From DASWNP01 sp036399175 (GTDB lineage Bacteria > Acidobacteriota > Blastocatellia > Pyrinomonadales > Pyrinomonadaceae), in the NCBI GenBank assembly GCA_036399175.1, contig DASWNP010000036.1, positions 44,441 to 108,440 on the forward strand: 64,000 nt of DNA, read 5' to 3'. This document shows positions 17,514 through 26,685 of this stretch, in pieces. The translations under genes were made by a program, and so were the position numbers. The notes beneath the pieces were generated by a model, which did no database searches, was not told where the DNA came from, and saw nothing but the letters and a program-made list of their open reading frames with translations. The first letter of the stretch is position 1. Every line of letters begins with the position of its first letter.

Positions 17514-18105
17514 TCTTCAATAGATTTCGCACGACGAAGAAGATGACGATGAGGGCGGCGAGGCCGAGGCCGATGGCCGGATAGTAGCGCGCGAGAATCT
17601 CTCCGGCGTGCTGGCCGTAGCGCGCGGCGAGGTAGCCTTCGAGGAGGAAACGGAAGGCTCGCCCCGAGGCGACGGCGACGATGAAGCGCAGGATGCTTAA
17701 GCGAAACACTCCCGCCGTGACGACGAAGAGCTTGAAAGGAAAGGGCGGCGGCAGCACCGAGGCGACGAGCACGGAGAGCACGTCGTAGCGGTCAACCAGT
17801 TCTTTGACGCGCGCCTGCTTGCGCTCTGAAAACTTTTCGAGCGCGCGGCGTCCGGCGCGACGCGAGATGTAGTAGAGGATGACGCAGCCGATGGTCGAGC
17901 CGAGAGTGGCCGCCGCCGCGTAGACGGGCATACGCGAGGGCTGCGCCGCCGAGAGCAGAAGCATGACGGCGTCGGCTCCGCCGGGCAGAGGCACGAGCGC
18001 CGAGTCGAGGAGCGCGATGGCGAAGAGTCCGAAAGCGCCGAACGTGACGAGATACTGGGAGACCGCTTCGAGGCCGTTACTGATTTTCCGAAAAAACCAT
18101 TTCAC
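17413..18105 (-). CDS. VTT-domain (DedA/YqaA-like) membrane protein
   Basis: 230 residues, five to six membrane helices. The VTT/SNARE-assoc pattern is visible: LLDSALVPLPGGADAVMLLL with conserved acidic and Gly residues, then VLPPPFPFKLFVVTAG and the RFxxEGYLAARYG segment. Family members are thought to be lipid scramblases/flippases or membrane-homeostasis factors. The last ~35 residues (from about RRSEVRGQKLEAES) are hydrophilic and come from a heptamer repeat. A paralogue lies immediately upstream. Confidence 0.8.
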   Translation of the reverse strand: MKWFFRKISNGLEAVSQYLVTFGAFGLFAIALLDSALVPLPGGADAVMLLLSAAQPSRMPVYAAAATLGSTIGCVILYYISRRAGRRALEKFSERKQARVKELVDRYDVLSVLVASVLPPPFPFKLFVVTAGVFRLSILRFIVAVASGRAFRFLLEGYLAARYGQHAGEILARYYPAIGLGLAALIVIFFVVRNLLKRRGRRSEVRGQKLEAESQMSEAGGQQADSKSEA

Positions 18106-18216
18106 AATCTATCCGGCTTTCCTTTCGCCAAACCTCGCGGCCAGGTCTTAAATCTCACCGTCAGCCCACGCGCAACGGGTCGCAGCTCGGATGCTTCCCG
18201 GTGCACGACGTTCGAC

Positions 18217-18924
18217 TCAGGAAGCGGTCGGAGAGGTCTCTTCGTCCGCTCTACTCTTTGTCTCACCCGCCTCTGCGACGGCAGCCGTCGAGTCTTCAAG
18301 GCCGCCTTGAGCTTTCGTCCTGTTACGTTTAATGAACAGGTAAACCACCACGCCGATAATGCAGAGAGCGGCGACGACGCTCATCATCATCAGTCCGTTA
18401 TCTTTGAGAAAGAGGACGACCCGCTTGCCGTAGAAGACGGCGAGCGTGCCTTCGATGAAGTAGCGCACGCTGCGCGCCAGCATTATCGTCATCATAAAAC
18501 GCCAGCGCGGATATTCGAGCGCCCCGGCGGTGGCGACGAAAATCTTGAAGGGCATCGGCGGCGGCAAAAGCGCCGGAATCGCCAGCGCGAGAAATCCGAA
18601 GCGCGCATAGGCTCGCTCGACGCGCTCGATGTGCTCGGCGCGAAAACGCCTGCGCATCACGGCCTGCCCGCCGCGCCGCATAATCGTGTAGAGCAGCATG
18701 CAGCCGATAACCGACCCGGCGGCGGCGAAGAGAGGAAAATAGAAGGCCGCCTTCGGGTCGCTGTAGCAGCGCGCGACGACGAGGTAATCGTTAATCTCCG
18801 GCAGGCTCAGCAGCGAAGAATCGAGCGCGCCGATGAAGACCATCGCTGGCCCCGCGTAATAAATCGGCACGCTCACGATGAACTGCTGTAGCCACTCGGC
18901 GGTGGCGCGTAACCAGTCGAACAT
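18217..18924 (-). CDS. VTT-domain (DedA/YqaA-like) membrane protein, paralogue
   Basis: 235 residues, same fold as its neighbour: GALDSSLLSLPEINDYLVV, ALLPPPMPFKIFVATAG, SVRYFIEGTLAVFYG. The shared PPPxPFK and FxxEGxLAxxYG phrases show tandem duplication followed by divergence. The acidic and Lys-rich C-terminus is probably cytoplasmic. Likely cotranscribed with the downstream paralogue (111-base gap). Confidence 0.8.
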   Translation of the reverse strand: MFDWLRATAEWLQQFIVSVPIYYAGPAMVFIGALDSSLLSLPEINDYLVVARCYSDPKAAFYFPLFAAAGSVIGCMLLYTIMRRGGQAVMRRRFRAEHIERVERAYARFGFLALAIPALLPPPMPFKIFVATAGALEYPRWRFMMTIMLARSVRYFIEGTLAVFYGKRVVLFLKDNGLMMMSVVAALCIIGVVVYLFIKRNRTKAQGGLEDSTAAVAEAGETKSRADEETSPTAS

Positions 18925-18927
18925 AAT

Positions 18928-19006
18928 CAGTGAATAGTAAATCGTAAATCGTCAATAGTGAAAGACGGCTCTTATCTATTCACGATTGACGATTCACGAT
19001 TTACTG
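18928..19006. repeat. Heptamer-arm inverted repeat (GTAAATC type)
   Basis: Left GTGAATA, GTAAATC x2, GTCAATA; right CTATTCA, CGATTGA, CGATTCA, CGATTTA. Spacer GTGAAAGACGGCTCTTAT shares both the AAAGAC core and the GTGAAA-CGGCTCT phrase of the element at 7905. Confidence 0.88.
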
Positions 19007-19009
19007 TTT

Positions 19010-19903
19010 TTATTTGACTGGCGCAAAGACGGTGGGGGTGTCGTAGGTGACGCCGAAGGTGACGCCGGAGCGGGGGCTGAACTCGCTCAGACCGGCGATG
19101 CCTGCGAAGTCGAAGCGCAGGCCGGAGGCTTTGACCTGAAGGCCGAGGCGCGCTTCGGAGCGGGCTTCGGTGCCGAGCGGGGCGCGTCCGCGCCGCGTGT
19201 TGGCGCGACCCTGGATTTCGCCCGCGAGGTTAATCTGCTGGTTGAGTCGAAGGATGCCCGCGAAGCCGTAGAGCAGCATATCGTTTTGCGTGAACTGCTC
19301 GGTGGGCGCGGCGAAGATGCCGATGCCGAGATTGCCGAAGGTGTTGAGTCGGCCTTCGCGCCCGAACTTCTTGCCGAAGAGAATCGTGCCGAAGGCGTTG
19401 GTCTGATTGATGCCGATGCCGCGTCCCTCGCTTGAGTTCGGCAGTTCCACTCCGAAACGAAAGCCGAGCGAAGGCGCGCGCCGCGTCTCGTTGCGCAGCT
19501 TGATTTTGGTCGCCAGCGTGAAATCGCCGAAGTCGTTGGTGGAGTTAGAGCCGGGCGCGAAGCTGCGCGGGATGGGCGGGTTCGGCGTCTCCGTGTTGAT
19601 GCTCAGGAAGTTTTGCACGACGCCTTCGATTTGAAACTCGACGTTTGGCGCGAGCCCGACGTTGATGCCGATGACTCCCGCGCGCGTCAAATCGCCGGTC
19701 AGCCCCGACGCCGGAAACTTCGCGTCCTGTAGAAAATCTATCCCGGCCTCGACGCGCAACGAGCCCGGCGAGAGCACGTCCACGTCCTCTGTGATGAGCG
19801 GGCGCTGCTGCGCGAGGGTGCTAACGCTTGCGGCGACGCAGCAGAGCGCGACGAGAAGAGCGCAGGCGAAGGCGCGTCGGAATCGGAAGCGGCGAAGGAG
19901 CAT
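19010..19903 (-). CDS. Outer-membrane beta-barrel protein
   Basis: 297 residues from ATG 19903, which gives a signal peptide (MLLRRFRFRRAFACALLVAL, ending STLAQQ); the longer frame upstream lacks one. The mature chain has alternating strand patterns (VEAGIDFLQ, NVEFQIEGVVQNFL, SLGFRFGVELPN, SGVTFGVTY) and Gly/aromatic turns, like the barrel family that includes putative phenol-degradation transporter MetA-like proteins. Substrate unknown. Confidence 0.65.
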   Translation of the reverse strand: MLLRRFRFRRAFACALLVALCCVAASVSTLAQQRPLITEDVDVLSPGSLRVEAGIDFLQDAKFPASGLTGDLTRAGVIGINVGLAPNVEFQIEGVVQNFLSINTETPNPPIPRSFAPGSNSTNDFGDFTLATKIKLRNETRRAPSLGFRFGVELPNSSEGRGIGINQTNAFGTILFGKKFGREGRLNTFGNLGIGIFAAPTEQFTQNDMLLYGFAGILRLNQQINLAGEIQGRANTRRGRAPLGTEARSEARLGLQVKASGLRFDFAGIAGLSEFSPRSGVTFGVTYDTPTVFAPVK

Positions 19904-20113
19904 GAATCTGAACGTCTCTTTGATACGGAAATTTTTAAAGGGCACGAGCGGCGTCCGCATCTGAGCTGCAAAGCTTCGAGGCGAAACACTCACGGCGGAT
20001 TGTAATGCCCGCCTGAGCGAAGCGTCAACCGGGGCTTCTATGAAAACGGCGGAGACCCTCGCGCCGTCCGACGTGCTCGACGCTCGTCGGGGCATCTTTA
20101 CGTTCGGCATCTC

Positions 20114-20650
20114 TTAAGTGCCGTTGAAGCCCGCGCGCATCCGGCGCAGGTTCGCGCCGGGAAATTTTCCTGTCGCCTTGGCGGCGGCGAGCGCTCGCAT
20201 CGCCTCGGCGCGCGTGCGACCGGCGGCGACGGCCATGAACTGTTGATTCGGAGCGATGTTGGTGTAGTAGAGCGAGGCGGGCTCGGCGCATCTCGAAGCG
20301 AAGACCTTCATCTTCGGAAACAACGCCTGCACCTCCTGTCGCTCCTGCTCGGAGACGAACCTTTCGCAGTTGCCCTCCGGCACGCGCATGCTCTTAAGGA
20401 CGACGGCGTAGAACTCCTCCGACTCCCAGATGACGGCGTTTGCCGGAACGCGAAACGGCAGGTCATGCGGCTCGAAATGCGCCGTCGAAGGACACGGCGC
20501 GCTCGGGTCAAAGCAGACCTTATTCGCCTGCTGCCTCCTGCCGCGCTGCGCGGAGCGTTGCACACCCCCGAAAACCATCACGCCGCCGACGAGCACGCAA
20601 AGGATTAGACCGCACGAGAGTTTCCATCTCATCTTCAGTTTCGATTCCAT
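20114..20650 (-). CDS. Secreted or membrane-anchored hypothetical protein
   Basis: 178 residues from ATG 20650, chosen for AGAGG 7 bases upstream. An N-terminal hydrophobic segment (LILCVLVGGVMVFGGV) follows MESKLKMRWK and acts as signal or anchor. The extracytoplasmic part has three Cys (KVCFDPSAPC, GNCERF, SRCAEP). Its end (AGRTRAEAMRALAAAKATGK) is faintly like a SPOR peptidoglycan-binding repeat, which I regard as a hint only. Confidence 0.55.
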   Translation of the reverse strand: MESKLKMRWKLSCGLILCVLVGGVMVFGGVQRSAQRGRRQQANKVCFDPSAPCPSTAHFEPHDLPFRVPANAVIWESEEFYAVVLKSMRVPEGNCERFVSEQERQEVQALFPKMKVFASRCAEPASLYYTNIAPNQQFMAVAAGRTRAEAMRALAAAKATGKFPGANLRRMRAGFNGT

Positions 20651-20686
20651 TATCATTCCTCTTTCAGACATCCAAAGCCTCGCCAT

Positions 20687-21511
20687 CTACCCGAACGTGT
20701 TGACGCGCGCGGCTGATTGCTTCGAGTAAGGGCTGGCGATTCTGCGTGTATGCGCTCGACCATCGAGAGGCCAGTCTATCAAACGCGATGCTGCTCTGCT
20801 CCAGACAATCGAGGATGCCCCCGCGTCGGCGGCGCACCGAGCCGCACGCATCTCCGCGACGAAATCGTCGCCGATGCTCCCGCGACTATGATAGCTCGTC
20901 CCTTCCGTCCTATCTCTCAGCAGCAGCGCCAACAGGCAACAGTCCTGCATCAGCCCCGCAGCGAGATGAAGCGCAATCAACAAATCGTCGCGCACAACCT
21001 TTGTGACGGCCAGCGCCGCCCTGAACCAGAAATGATTCGCCATCGACTGAAACTGTTCCGCCGAGATCGAAGCGGGCGCGGGCGGCGCAAATTTTCGAGC
21101 TAGAATCTCATCGACCGCAGGCGAGCGCGAGAAGAGCGTTCGAGACCCGTTCCAGAAGCTCACCGAGCCCCAGGAATCAATCCGCTCAAGTGCGGCTTCG
21201 GTCGTGATAACGATGTCGAGCCGCCGGAAATCACTGAAGCAGACGCGCGTCGTGCACGTCAACTCGTTGGAGTTCTGCTCGAAGGCATACACTTCGCCCA
21301 GAGGCCGCAGCCACTCCGTCGCGGGGAAGAAACGACCCGTCGCGCCCTCTGCGACGACCATGAGCACATCCACGTCGCTCCAAACATCCCTCCGCGCTTC
21401 AAGCCTCGCGCACGACCCGCTCAAAGCGACGGCTCGCACCTGCTCGTCAGGTTGAAGCAGCGCGACTAAATCCCTGATGGCGGCATCCTGCCATGAAGCA
21501 TCTTCGAGCAT
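20687..21511 (-). CDS. Nucleotidyltransferase-fold protein
   Basis: 274 residues from ATG 21511; a TTG at 21568 would add 19 residues. The Pol-beta-type nucleotidyltransferase signature is clear: AVALSGSCARLEARRDVWSD-V-D-V-L with GS and paired Asp, and a third acidic site in RRLDIVITTE. The C-terminal half is helical (FRAALAVTKVVRDDLLIALH), as in aminoglycoside adenylyltransferases and the DUF4037-like group. Target (drug, nucleotide or protein) unknown. Confidence 0.65.
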   Translation of the reverse strand: MLEDASWQDAAIRDLVALLQPDEQVRAVALSGSCARLEARRDVWSDVDVLMVVAEGATGRFFPATEWLRPLGEVYAFEQNSNELTCTTRVCFSDFRRLDIVITTEAALERIDSWGSVSFWNGSRTLFSRSPAVDEILARKFAPPAPASISAEQFQSMANHFWFRAALAVTKVVRDDLLIALHLAAGLMQDCCLLALLLRDRTEGTSYHSRGSIGDDFVAEMRAARCAADAGASSIVWSRAASRLIDWPLDGRAHTRRIASPYSKQSAARVNTFG

Positions 21512-21568
21512 CTTGAAACCAGAAGCGGAAAGTACGAAGTAAGCCGGTGTCCGTCGGCGGAAATTCAA

Positions 21569-21912
21569 TCGGCATTTGGAAATTTGAGCCCGCGTTTGTC
21601 AAAGACGTTGATGAAACGGTCGCTATCGAAGCGTCTCGTTGAACGAGTCGCCGGGACTACTGCGCTCGGGCATTCGCTCCAACATTTGAGCAGTCGCGCG
21701 CAGAGAGAGAGCAGTTTAAGACAGCAGGCCGAGGTCGCGCCAGAGGGCGAGGGGAGGAACGTTAGCGCCGGAGTTTCAGGCGCGCGTCGTCAGGTAATTT
21801 CTCCCGTCGATTTCTATGCTACTATCGCCGCCTCGCGGTTAAAGCTATCTTGAAGGCGCGGAGCGCGGCCTCTGTCTCGGTCGGCGCGGGCGCTTGAATA
21901 TCTCGAAGGACG
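21569..21912. other. Intergenic region between divergent genes
   Basis: About 340 bases with no gene I can support. TTTCTC...TACTAT (about 21799-21825, 16-base spacer) is a weak candidate promoter for the aldehyde dehydrogenase gene. Nothing else stands out. Confidence 0.4.
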
Positions 21913-23343
21913 ATGAATCCGAGACCTTTTCTGTTGGGCGGCGAGTGGCGGGCGACGGAGAACGTGCAGGAGGTGCGTTCGCCGTTCAGTGGTGAGATGG
22001 CGGCGCGTTTCGCTGTGGCGCGGCGCGAGGAGGTGGAGGAAGCCGTCGCAGTCGCTGTCGGGGCGGCGGCGGAGATGCGCGAGTTGCCGCGTTTCCGCGT
22101 GGCGGATGCGCTGAGGCGTCTGGCGGACGGGCTCGCTGCGCGCCGGGAAGAGTTTGCGCGGACGATTGCGACGGAGGCAGGCAAGCCCTTGAGGACGGCT
22201 CGCGCGGAGGCCGACCGCGCGGTGGCAACCTTCACGTTCGCCTCCGAAGAGGCGCGACGCTTCGGCGGCGAGACCGTGCCGCTCGACGCGCAGGCGGGCG
22301 GCGCGGGGCGCACGGGCTGGACTGAACGCATTCCGCGCGGCGTCGTCTTCGGCATCACTCCGTTCAATTTTCCGCTCAACCTCGTCGCGCACAAAGTCGC
22401 TCCGGCGCTCGCCTCGCGCAACTCAATCGTCGTCAAGCCGAGCCCGCGCACGCCTCTGACAGCCCTCCTGCTTGGCGAAGTCTTTCTCGAATGCGGGCTG
22501 CCGAAGGGCGCGCTGCAAATCGTCCCGATGGATTTGGATTCGATTGACACGGTGCTCGCGGACGAACGCGTCGGGATGATTTCGTTTACGGGCAGCGCCG
22601 AGGTCGGCTGGCGTCTGAGGCAGCGCGCGGGACGCAAGCCCGTCGCGCTTGAGCTTGGCGGCAACGCGCCCGTCATCATCGACGAGACGGCCGACATAGC
22701 TTACGCGGTGGAGCGGACGGCGGCTGCCGCCTTCGTCTACGCGGGGCAGGTCTGCATCTCCGCGCAGCGCATTCTCGTCGAGGAAGGTATCGCGGACGAG
22801 TTCACGGCGCGCTTCGTGGAGCGTGCGCGGGCGATGAAAGTGGGCGACCCGCTCGACGAAGCGACGGAGCTATCGAACATGATAGACGTGGCGGCGGCCG
22901 AGCGGGCGCAGATGTGGATTGACGAAGCTTTGGGCGCGGGCGCGCGTCTGCTTTGCGGCGGCAGGAGAAGCGGCGCGCTGCTCGAAGCTACCGTGCTCAC
23001 AGACGTTCACAGCGAAATGCGTATCTGCGCCGAAGAGGTATTCGCGCCCGTAGCGACGATTCAGAAGTTTCAAACCTTCGACGAGGCGCTCGACGAAGCC
23101 AACAACACGCGCTACGGTCTGCAAGCCGGAGTCTTTACGCACGACATGAGCCGCGCCCTGCGGGCTTTTCGCGTGCTCGAAGTCGGCGGCGTGATGATTA
23201 ACGACGCGCCCGCCTTTCGCGTGGACAACATGCCCTACGGCGGCGTCAAGCATTCGGGCGCGGGGCGCGAAGGCGTCCGCTACGCGATGGAGGAGATGAC
23301 CGAGCCGCGCCTCATCGTCATCGACCCGACGAAACGCAAGTAG
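21913..23343 (+). CDS. NAD(P)-dependent aldehyde dehydrogenase
   Basis: 476 residues, full-length ALDH. Rossmann region with ITPFNFPLNL (active-site Asn) and FTGSAEVG; general base E247 in LELGGNAPV; nucleophile C281 in YAGQVCISAQR; C-terminal PYGGVKHSGAGREG. It oxidises an aldehyde to the acid (or acyl adduct); the closest feel is the lactaldehyde/y4uC-like clade, but the substrate is not decidable. Its TAG stop opens a heptamer hairpin. Confidence 0.88.
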   Translation: MNPRPFLLGGEWRATENVQEVRSPFSGEMAARFAVARREEVEEAVAVAVGAAAEMRELPRFRVADALRRLADGLAARREEFARTIATEAGKPLRTARAEADRAVATFTFASEEARRFGGETVPLDAQAGGAGRTGWTERIPRGVVFGITPFNFPLNLVAHKVAPALASRNSIVVKPSPRTPLTALLLGEVFLECGLPKGALQIVPMDLDSIDTVLADERVGMISFTGSAEVGWRLRQRAGRKPVALELGGNAPVIIDETADIAYAVERTAAAAFVYAGQVCISAQRILVEEGIADEFTARFVERARAMKVGDPLDEATELSNMIDVAAAERAQMWIDEALGAGARLLCGGRRSGALLEATVLTDVHSEMRICAEEVFAPVATIQKFQTFDEALDEANNTRYGLQAGVFTHDMSRALRAFRVLEVGGVMINDAPAFRVDNMPYGGVKHSGAGREGVRYAMEEMTEPRLIVIDPTKRK

Positions 23344-23427
23344 GAAGGCGGAAGGATGAAGGATGAAGAGAAAACTACTCAAACCTCTTGAGCGACTTTC
23401 ATCCTTGCGGCCTTCATCCTTCCTACT
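23341..23427. repeat. Heptamer-arm inverted repeat (GGATGAA type)
   Basis: Left GGAAGGC, GGAAGGA, TGAAGGA, TGAAGAG; right TTTCATC, CTTGCGG, CCTTCAT, CCTTCCT. Sits between two co-directional genes and starts with the aldehyde dehydrogenase stop codon. Confidence 0.8.
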
Positions 23428-23495
23428 TGCTTTTCCATCCCTGTTTGAATTGCTTTTGAAGTCGTCTCTGAGAAGTCCAATTTGAGGTCACGCCG

Positions 23496-25940
23496 ATGAA
23501 AAAACGCTTCCCGGTTTTTCTTCTACTGTTTCTGTTCTCAATCGTCATGCTTTCGCCGCCGCTTCCGAGGGTTTCGGCGCAGGCGGCGACGGGCGCTCAG
23601 CCGGGCGCTCAAACGCTTCGGGCGGCCGGTCTGCGCGAGGTTGTCACGGTGAGGCGCGACGAGCGCGGCATCCCTTACATCGAAGCCGCCAACGAGGCCG
23701 ACCTCTATTTCGCGCAAGGCTACGTGACGGCGAGCGACCGCCTCTGGCAGATGGATTTGCTGCGCCGGACGGCGCGCGGCGAGCTTTCCGAATTGTTCGG
23801 GAAGGCCACGCTCGAAGAAGATAAGCGGCATCGCACCTACGGCTTCGGTCGGATGTCGGACGCGCTCGTCGCTCAGCTTCCGGCTCAGATTCGCACGGCG
23901 CTCGACGATTACACGCGCGGCGTCAACGCCTACATCGAATCGCTCGACCAGAAATCTCTTCCGCCCGAGTTTCAATTGCTCCAATACCGCCCGCGCCCCT
24001 GGACTCCGGCCGACTCGATGGCTCTCGGCAAGAATTTCTCCGAAGCGCTTTCGACGACATGGTTCACCGATGTACTGCGCGGCACAGCCGCCGCTCTTCC
24101 GAAGGATAAGCTGGAGATGCTTCTGCCCGTCACGTCGCCGCTCGATGTCATCGTCGTCGGCACGGACGCGACCGACAGGAAGCCTCCGCGCTCGTCTGCG
24201 CTGGAGAGCATCCCGACATTTCGAGCCCGGACGAGCAGCACACTTCAGGCGCTCGCGCGCATCGAGACGGAAGTGCGACGCTCGCTCGAAAGAATCGGCC
24301 TCGACGCCGAAGAGCGTGCGGCCAGCAATAACTGGGTCGTGAGCGGCAAGCGCACCGCGACGGGCAAGCCTCTGCTCGCCAACGACCCGCACCTCTCGCC
24401 CGGCGCTCCTTCCATCTGGTACATGATGCACCTGAGCGCGCCGGGGCTGCGCGTGGCGGGCGTCACGTCGCCGGGTGCGCCCGGCATCATCATCGGCCAT
24501 AACGAGCGCATCGCGTGGGGTCTGACAAATCTCGGCCCCGACGTGCAGGATGTCTACATAGAGAAGTTCGACCCGGCCAACCCGCGACGCTACATGACGC
24601 CTGCGGGCTGGCGCGACGCAGAGGTGCGACGCGAAGAGATAAAGGTTCGCAAAGACCCGACGAAGACCGACATGGACGTGGTCGTGCACGAAGTCGTCTC
24701 CACGCGTCACGGCCCTATCGTGTTCGAGCAGGGCGGCAACCGCTACGCGCTTCGCTGGACGGCGCTCGAAGGGCAGGCCAACGAATTCGAGGGCTTCCAT
24801 CACCTCAACCGCGCCCGCGACTGGAAAGATTTCCAGAAGGCTCTCAGCCGCTACACAGGCCCGACGCAGAATTTCATCTACGCCGACATCGACGGCCACA
24901 TCGGCTACTACGGCGCGGGGCGCGTCCCCATCCGCAAGTCGGGCGACGGAACAGTCCCCTACGACGGCTCGACCGACGCGGGCGAGTGGACGGGCTACAT
25001 TCCTTTCGAGGGTTTGCCGCACGTCTTCGACCCGCCTTCCGGCATCATCGTCACGGCCAACAACCGCGTCGTCGGCAAGAGCTACCCTTATTACCTCACC
25101 GACCACTGGGCTTCGCCCCTGCGCGCGCGCCGCATCTACGACCTGCTGAGCGCCAAGCCGAAACTGACCATCGAAGACTTCCGCCGCGTAATGGCCGACA
25201 CGCATTCCATCTCGGGGCAAATCTTCGCGCGCGAAGTTTTGAAGCTGGCGCGTGAGGGTAATTTCGGCGCGACCGACCCGACGTGGAACGAAACGGTTAA
25301 GCTGTTGGAGGCGTGGGACGGCAGCGTCGAGCCCGACTCTCGCGCGGCTCTGCTCGTCAACGCCATGCGCGTGCCGTTTCGACTGAAGATAGTCGGCGGC
25401 GCTATCGGCGCTGAGCTAGCGCCGCGCTACAGTTGGGGCAACCAGGCGACCTTCCTCGACCGCGTCATCGTCGAGCGACCGCGCGAGTGGCTGCCCAAAG
25501 AGTTCAAAGACTACGGCGAGTTCATCCGCGCCCTCCACACAGAAGCTCGCGCCACTCTCACACAACGCTACGGCGCTGACCCTTCACAGTGGACATGGGG
25601 ACGGCTCGCGCTTGTCAACTTCCCGCATCTGCTCGCGGGCGTTCCCGTCGTCGGTCAGCAGTTCGCCATTCAGCCGTTCCCGCAGCGAGGCAGCGGAAAC
25701 AACCTCGTGACCGTCAACGTCGGCGCAGCCGTCTCGATGCGTCTCATCGCCGACCCCTCGAACTGGGACAGGACGCAGCAGGGCATCGCGCCCGGCGAAT
25801 CCGGCAACCCGGCCAGCCCGCACTGGCGCGACCAAATCGACGACTGGCGGAACGTCACGCCGCGCACGTTTCCCTTCACCGCTCCGGCAGTCGCCGCCGC
25901 CACACGCCAGACGCTCAGGCTCACGCCCGCGTCGAAATAA
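23496..25940 (+). CDS. Penicillin acylase-family Ntn hydrolase
   Basis: 814 residues with signal peptide (residues 1-28, ending VSAQ). Penicillin amidase/acylase family: an alpha region (40-260), then the autocatalytic junction before Ser277 in ASNNWVVSG, which becomes the N-terminal nucleophile of the beta chain after self-cleavage. Typical beta-chain phrases follow: PLLANDPHLS, IWYMMHLSAPGLRVAGV, GAPGIIIGHNERIAWGLTN. Expected to be periplasmic, hydrolysing amides such as acyl-homoserine lactones or beta-lactams; the true substrate is unknown. thpR follows 25 bases after the stop. Confidence 0.9.
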   Translation: MKKRFPVFLLLFLFSIVMLSPPLPRVSAQAATGAQPGAQTLRAAGLREVVTVRRDERGIPYIEAANEADLYFAQGYVTASDRLWQMDLLRRTARGELSELFGKATLEEDKRHRTYGFGRMSDALVAQLPAQIRTALDDYTRGVNAYIESLDQKSLPPEFQLLQYRPRPWTPADSMALGKNFSEALSTTWFTDVLRGTAAALPKDKLEMLLPVTSPLDVIVVGTDATDRKPPRSSALESIPTFRARTSSTLQALARIETEVRRSLERIGLDAEERAASNNWVVSGKRTATGKPLLANDPHLSPGAPSIWYMMHLSAPGLRVAGVTSPGAPGIIIGHNERIAWGLTNLGPDVQDVYIEKFDPANPRRYMTPAGWRDAEVRREEIKVRKDPTKTDMDVVVHEVVSTRHGPIVFEQGGNRYALRWTALEGQANEFEGFHHLNRARDWKDFQKALSRYTGPTQNFIYADIDGHIGYYGAGRVPIRKSGDGTVPYDGSTDAGEWTGYIPFEGLPHVFDPPSGIIVTANNRVVGKSYPYYLTDHWASPLRARRIYDLLSAKPKLTIEDFRRVMADTHSISGQIFAREVLKLAREGNFGATDPTWNETVKLLEAWDGSVEPDSRAALLVNAMRVPFRLKIVGGAIGAELAPRYSWGNQATFLDRVIVERPREWLPKEFKDYGEFIRALHTEARATLTQRYGADPSQWTWGRLALVNFPHLLAGVPVVGQQFAIQPFPQRGSGNNLVTVNVGAAVSMRLIADPSNWDRTQQGIAPGESGNPASPHWRDQIDDWRNVTPRTFPFTAPAVAAATRQTLRLTPASK

Positions 25941-25965
25941 ACTTGAGAGAAGAGGGGCGCGGCGT

Positions 25966-26586
25966 GTGAGTAGAACCGAGAGCAAGCCCGAACGATGGCG
26001 AATCTTCTGCGCCGTCGAGCTGCCGGAGGACGTGCGCTCTCGCGCCGCCGCGCACATCGCGCGCCTGCGCGAGAACGCTTCAGACGTGCGCGCCGGTTGG
26101 GACAAGCCGGAGAAGCTTCACATCACGCTCAAGTTTCTCGGCGAGATTGAGACGACGCGCCTCGAAGCTCTTGAGCGCGCCGCCGGTCGAGTTGCTGCGC
26201 GCGTCTCTCCCTTCTCCATCGCCGTCGAAGAGGCCGGGGCGTTTCCTCCGCGCGGACAGCCCCGCGTACTCTGGCTCGGCGTCAGAGACGAAAGCGAAAA
26301 TCTCTCGCGCCTCCAACGCAGCCTCGAAGACGAATGCGCCCTCGAAGGCTTCCCGCGCGAGCCGAGAGCCTTTCACCCGCACCTCACCATCGCGCGCCCG
26401 CGAGCCTCGGCGGGCGCACGCGTTCTCGCAGAGCTGCATCGACAGACAGGCTTTAGCTCCGAGCCCTTCACCGTCGCCGAGTTTCTCGTCATACGCAGCG
26501 AGCTTGGGCGCGGCGGCTCGCGCTACACGGTTCTCTCCAGACACGCGCTCGGCCAACAGCAAACAGCCGCCAGCTTTGAAAGCTGA
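25966..26586 (+). CDS. thpR: RNA 2',3'-cyclic phosphodiesterase
   Basis: 206 residues of the 2H phosphoesterase family (2'-5' RNA ligase-like). Two H-x-T motifs: H52-I-T54 and H139-L-T141, spaced as in ThpR. Opens 2',3'-cyclic phosphate ends of RNA. GTG start with AGAGGGG about 8 bases upstream. Its 3' end overlaps a hairpin at 26568-26596. Confidence 0.85.
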   Translation: MSRTESKPERWRIFCAVELPEDVRSRAAAHIARLRENASDVRAGWDKPEKLHITLKFLGEIETTRLEALERAAGRVAARVSPFSIAVEEAGAFPPRGQPRVLWLGVRDESENLSRLQRSLEDECALEGFPREPRAFHPHLTIARPRASAGARVLAELHRQTGFSSEPFTVAEFLVIRSELGRGGSRYTVLSRHALGQQQTAASFES

Positions 26587-26596
26587 CGGCTGCCGT
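26568..26596 (+). terminator. Hairpin at the end of thpR
   Basis: CAGCCGCCAGCTTT pairs with AAAGCTGACGGCTG (one mismatch), containing the TGA of thpR. No strong T-run; probable terminator. Confidence 0.5.
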
Positions 26597-26685
26597 TCGA
26601 TTCCTTTCAGTTGAAAACTAGCTGCGACGCCCTTTACCGCAAAGACTCACCAAACCGCTTTTCACTGACCTCCGACCTCTTCTTT

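Noticed and set aside
19904..20110. N-terminal extension of the beta-barrel gene to 20110
   Set aside because: It adds a non-secretory stretch before a good signal peptide; ATG 19903 fits an outer-membrane protein.
23538..25220. 560-codon minus-strand frame opposite the penicillin acylase
   Set aside because: No family features; the plus strand has a complete acylase with nucleophile and signal peptide.
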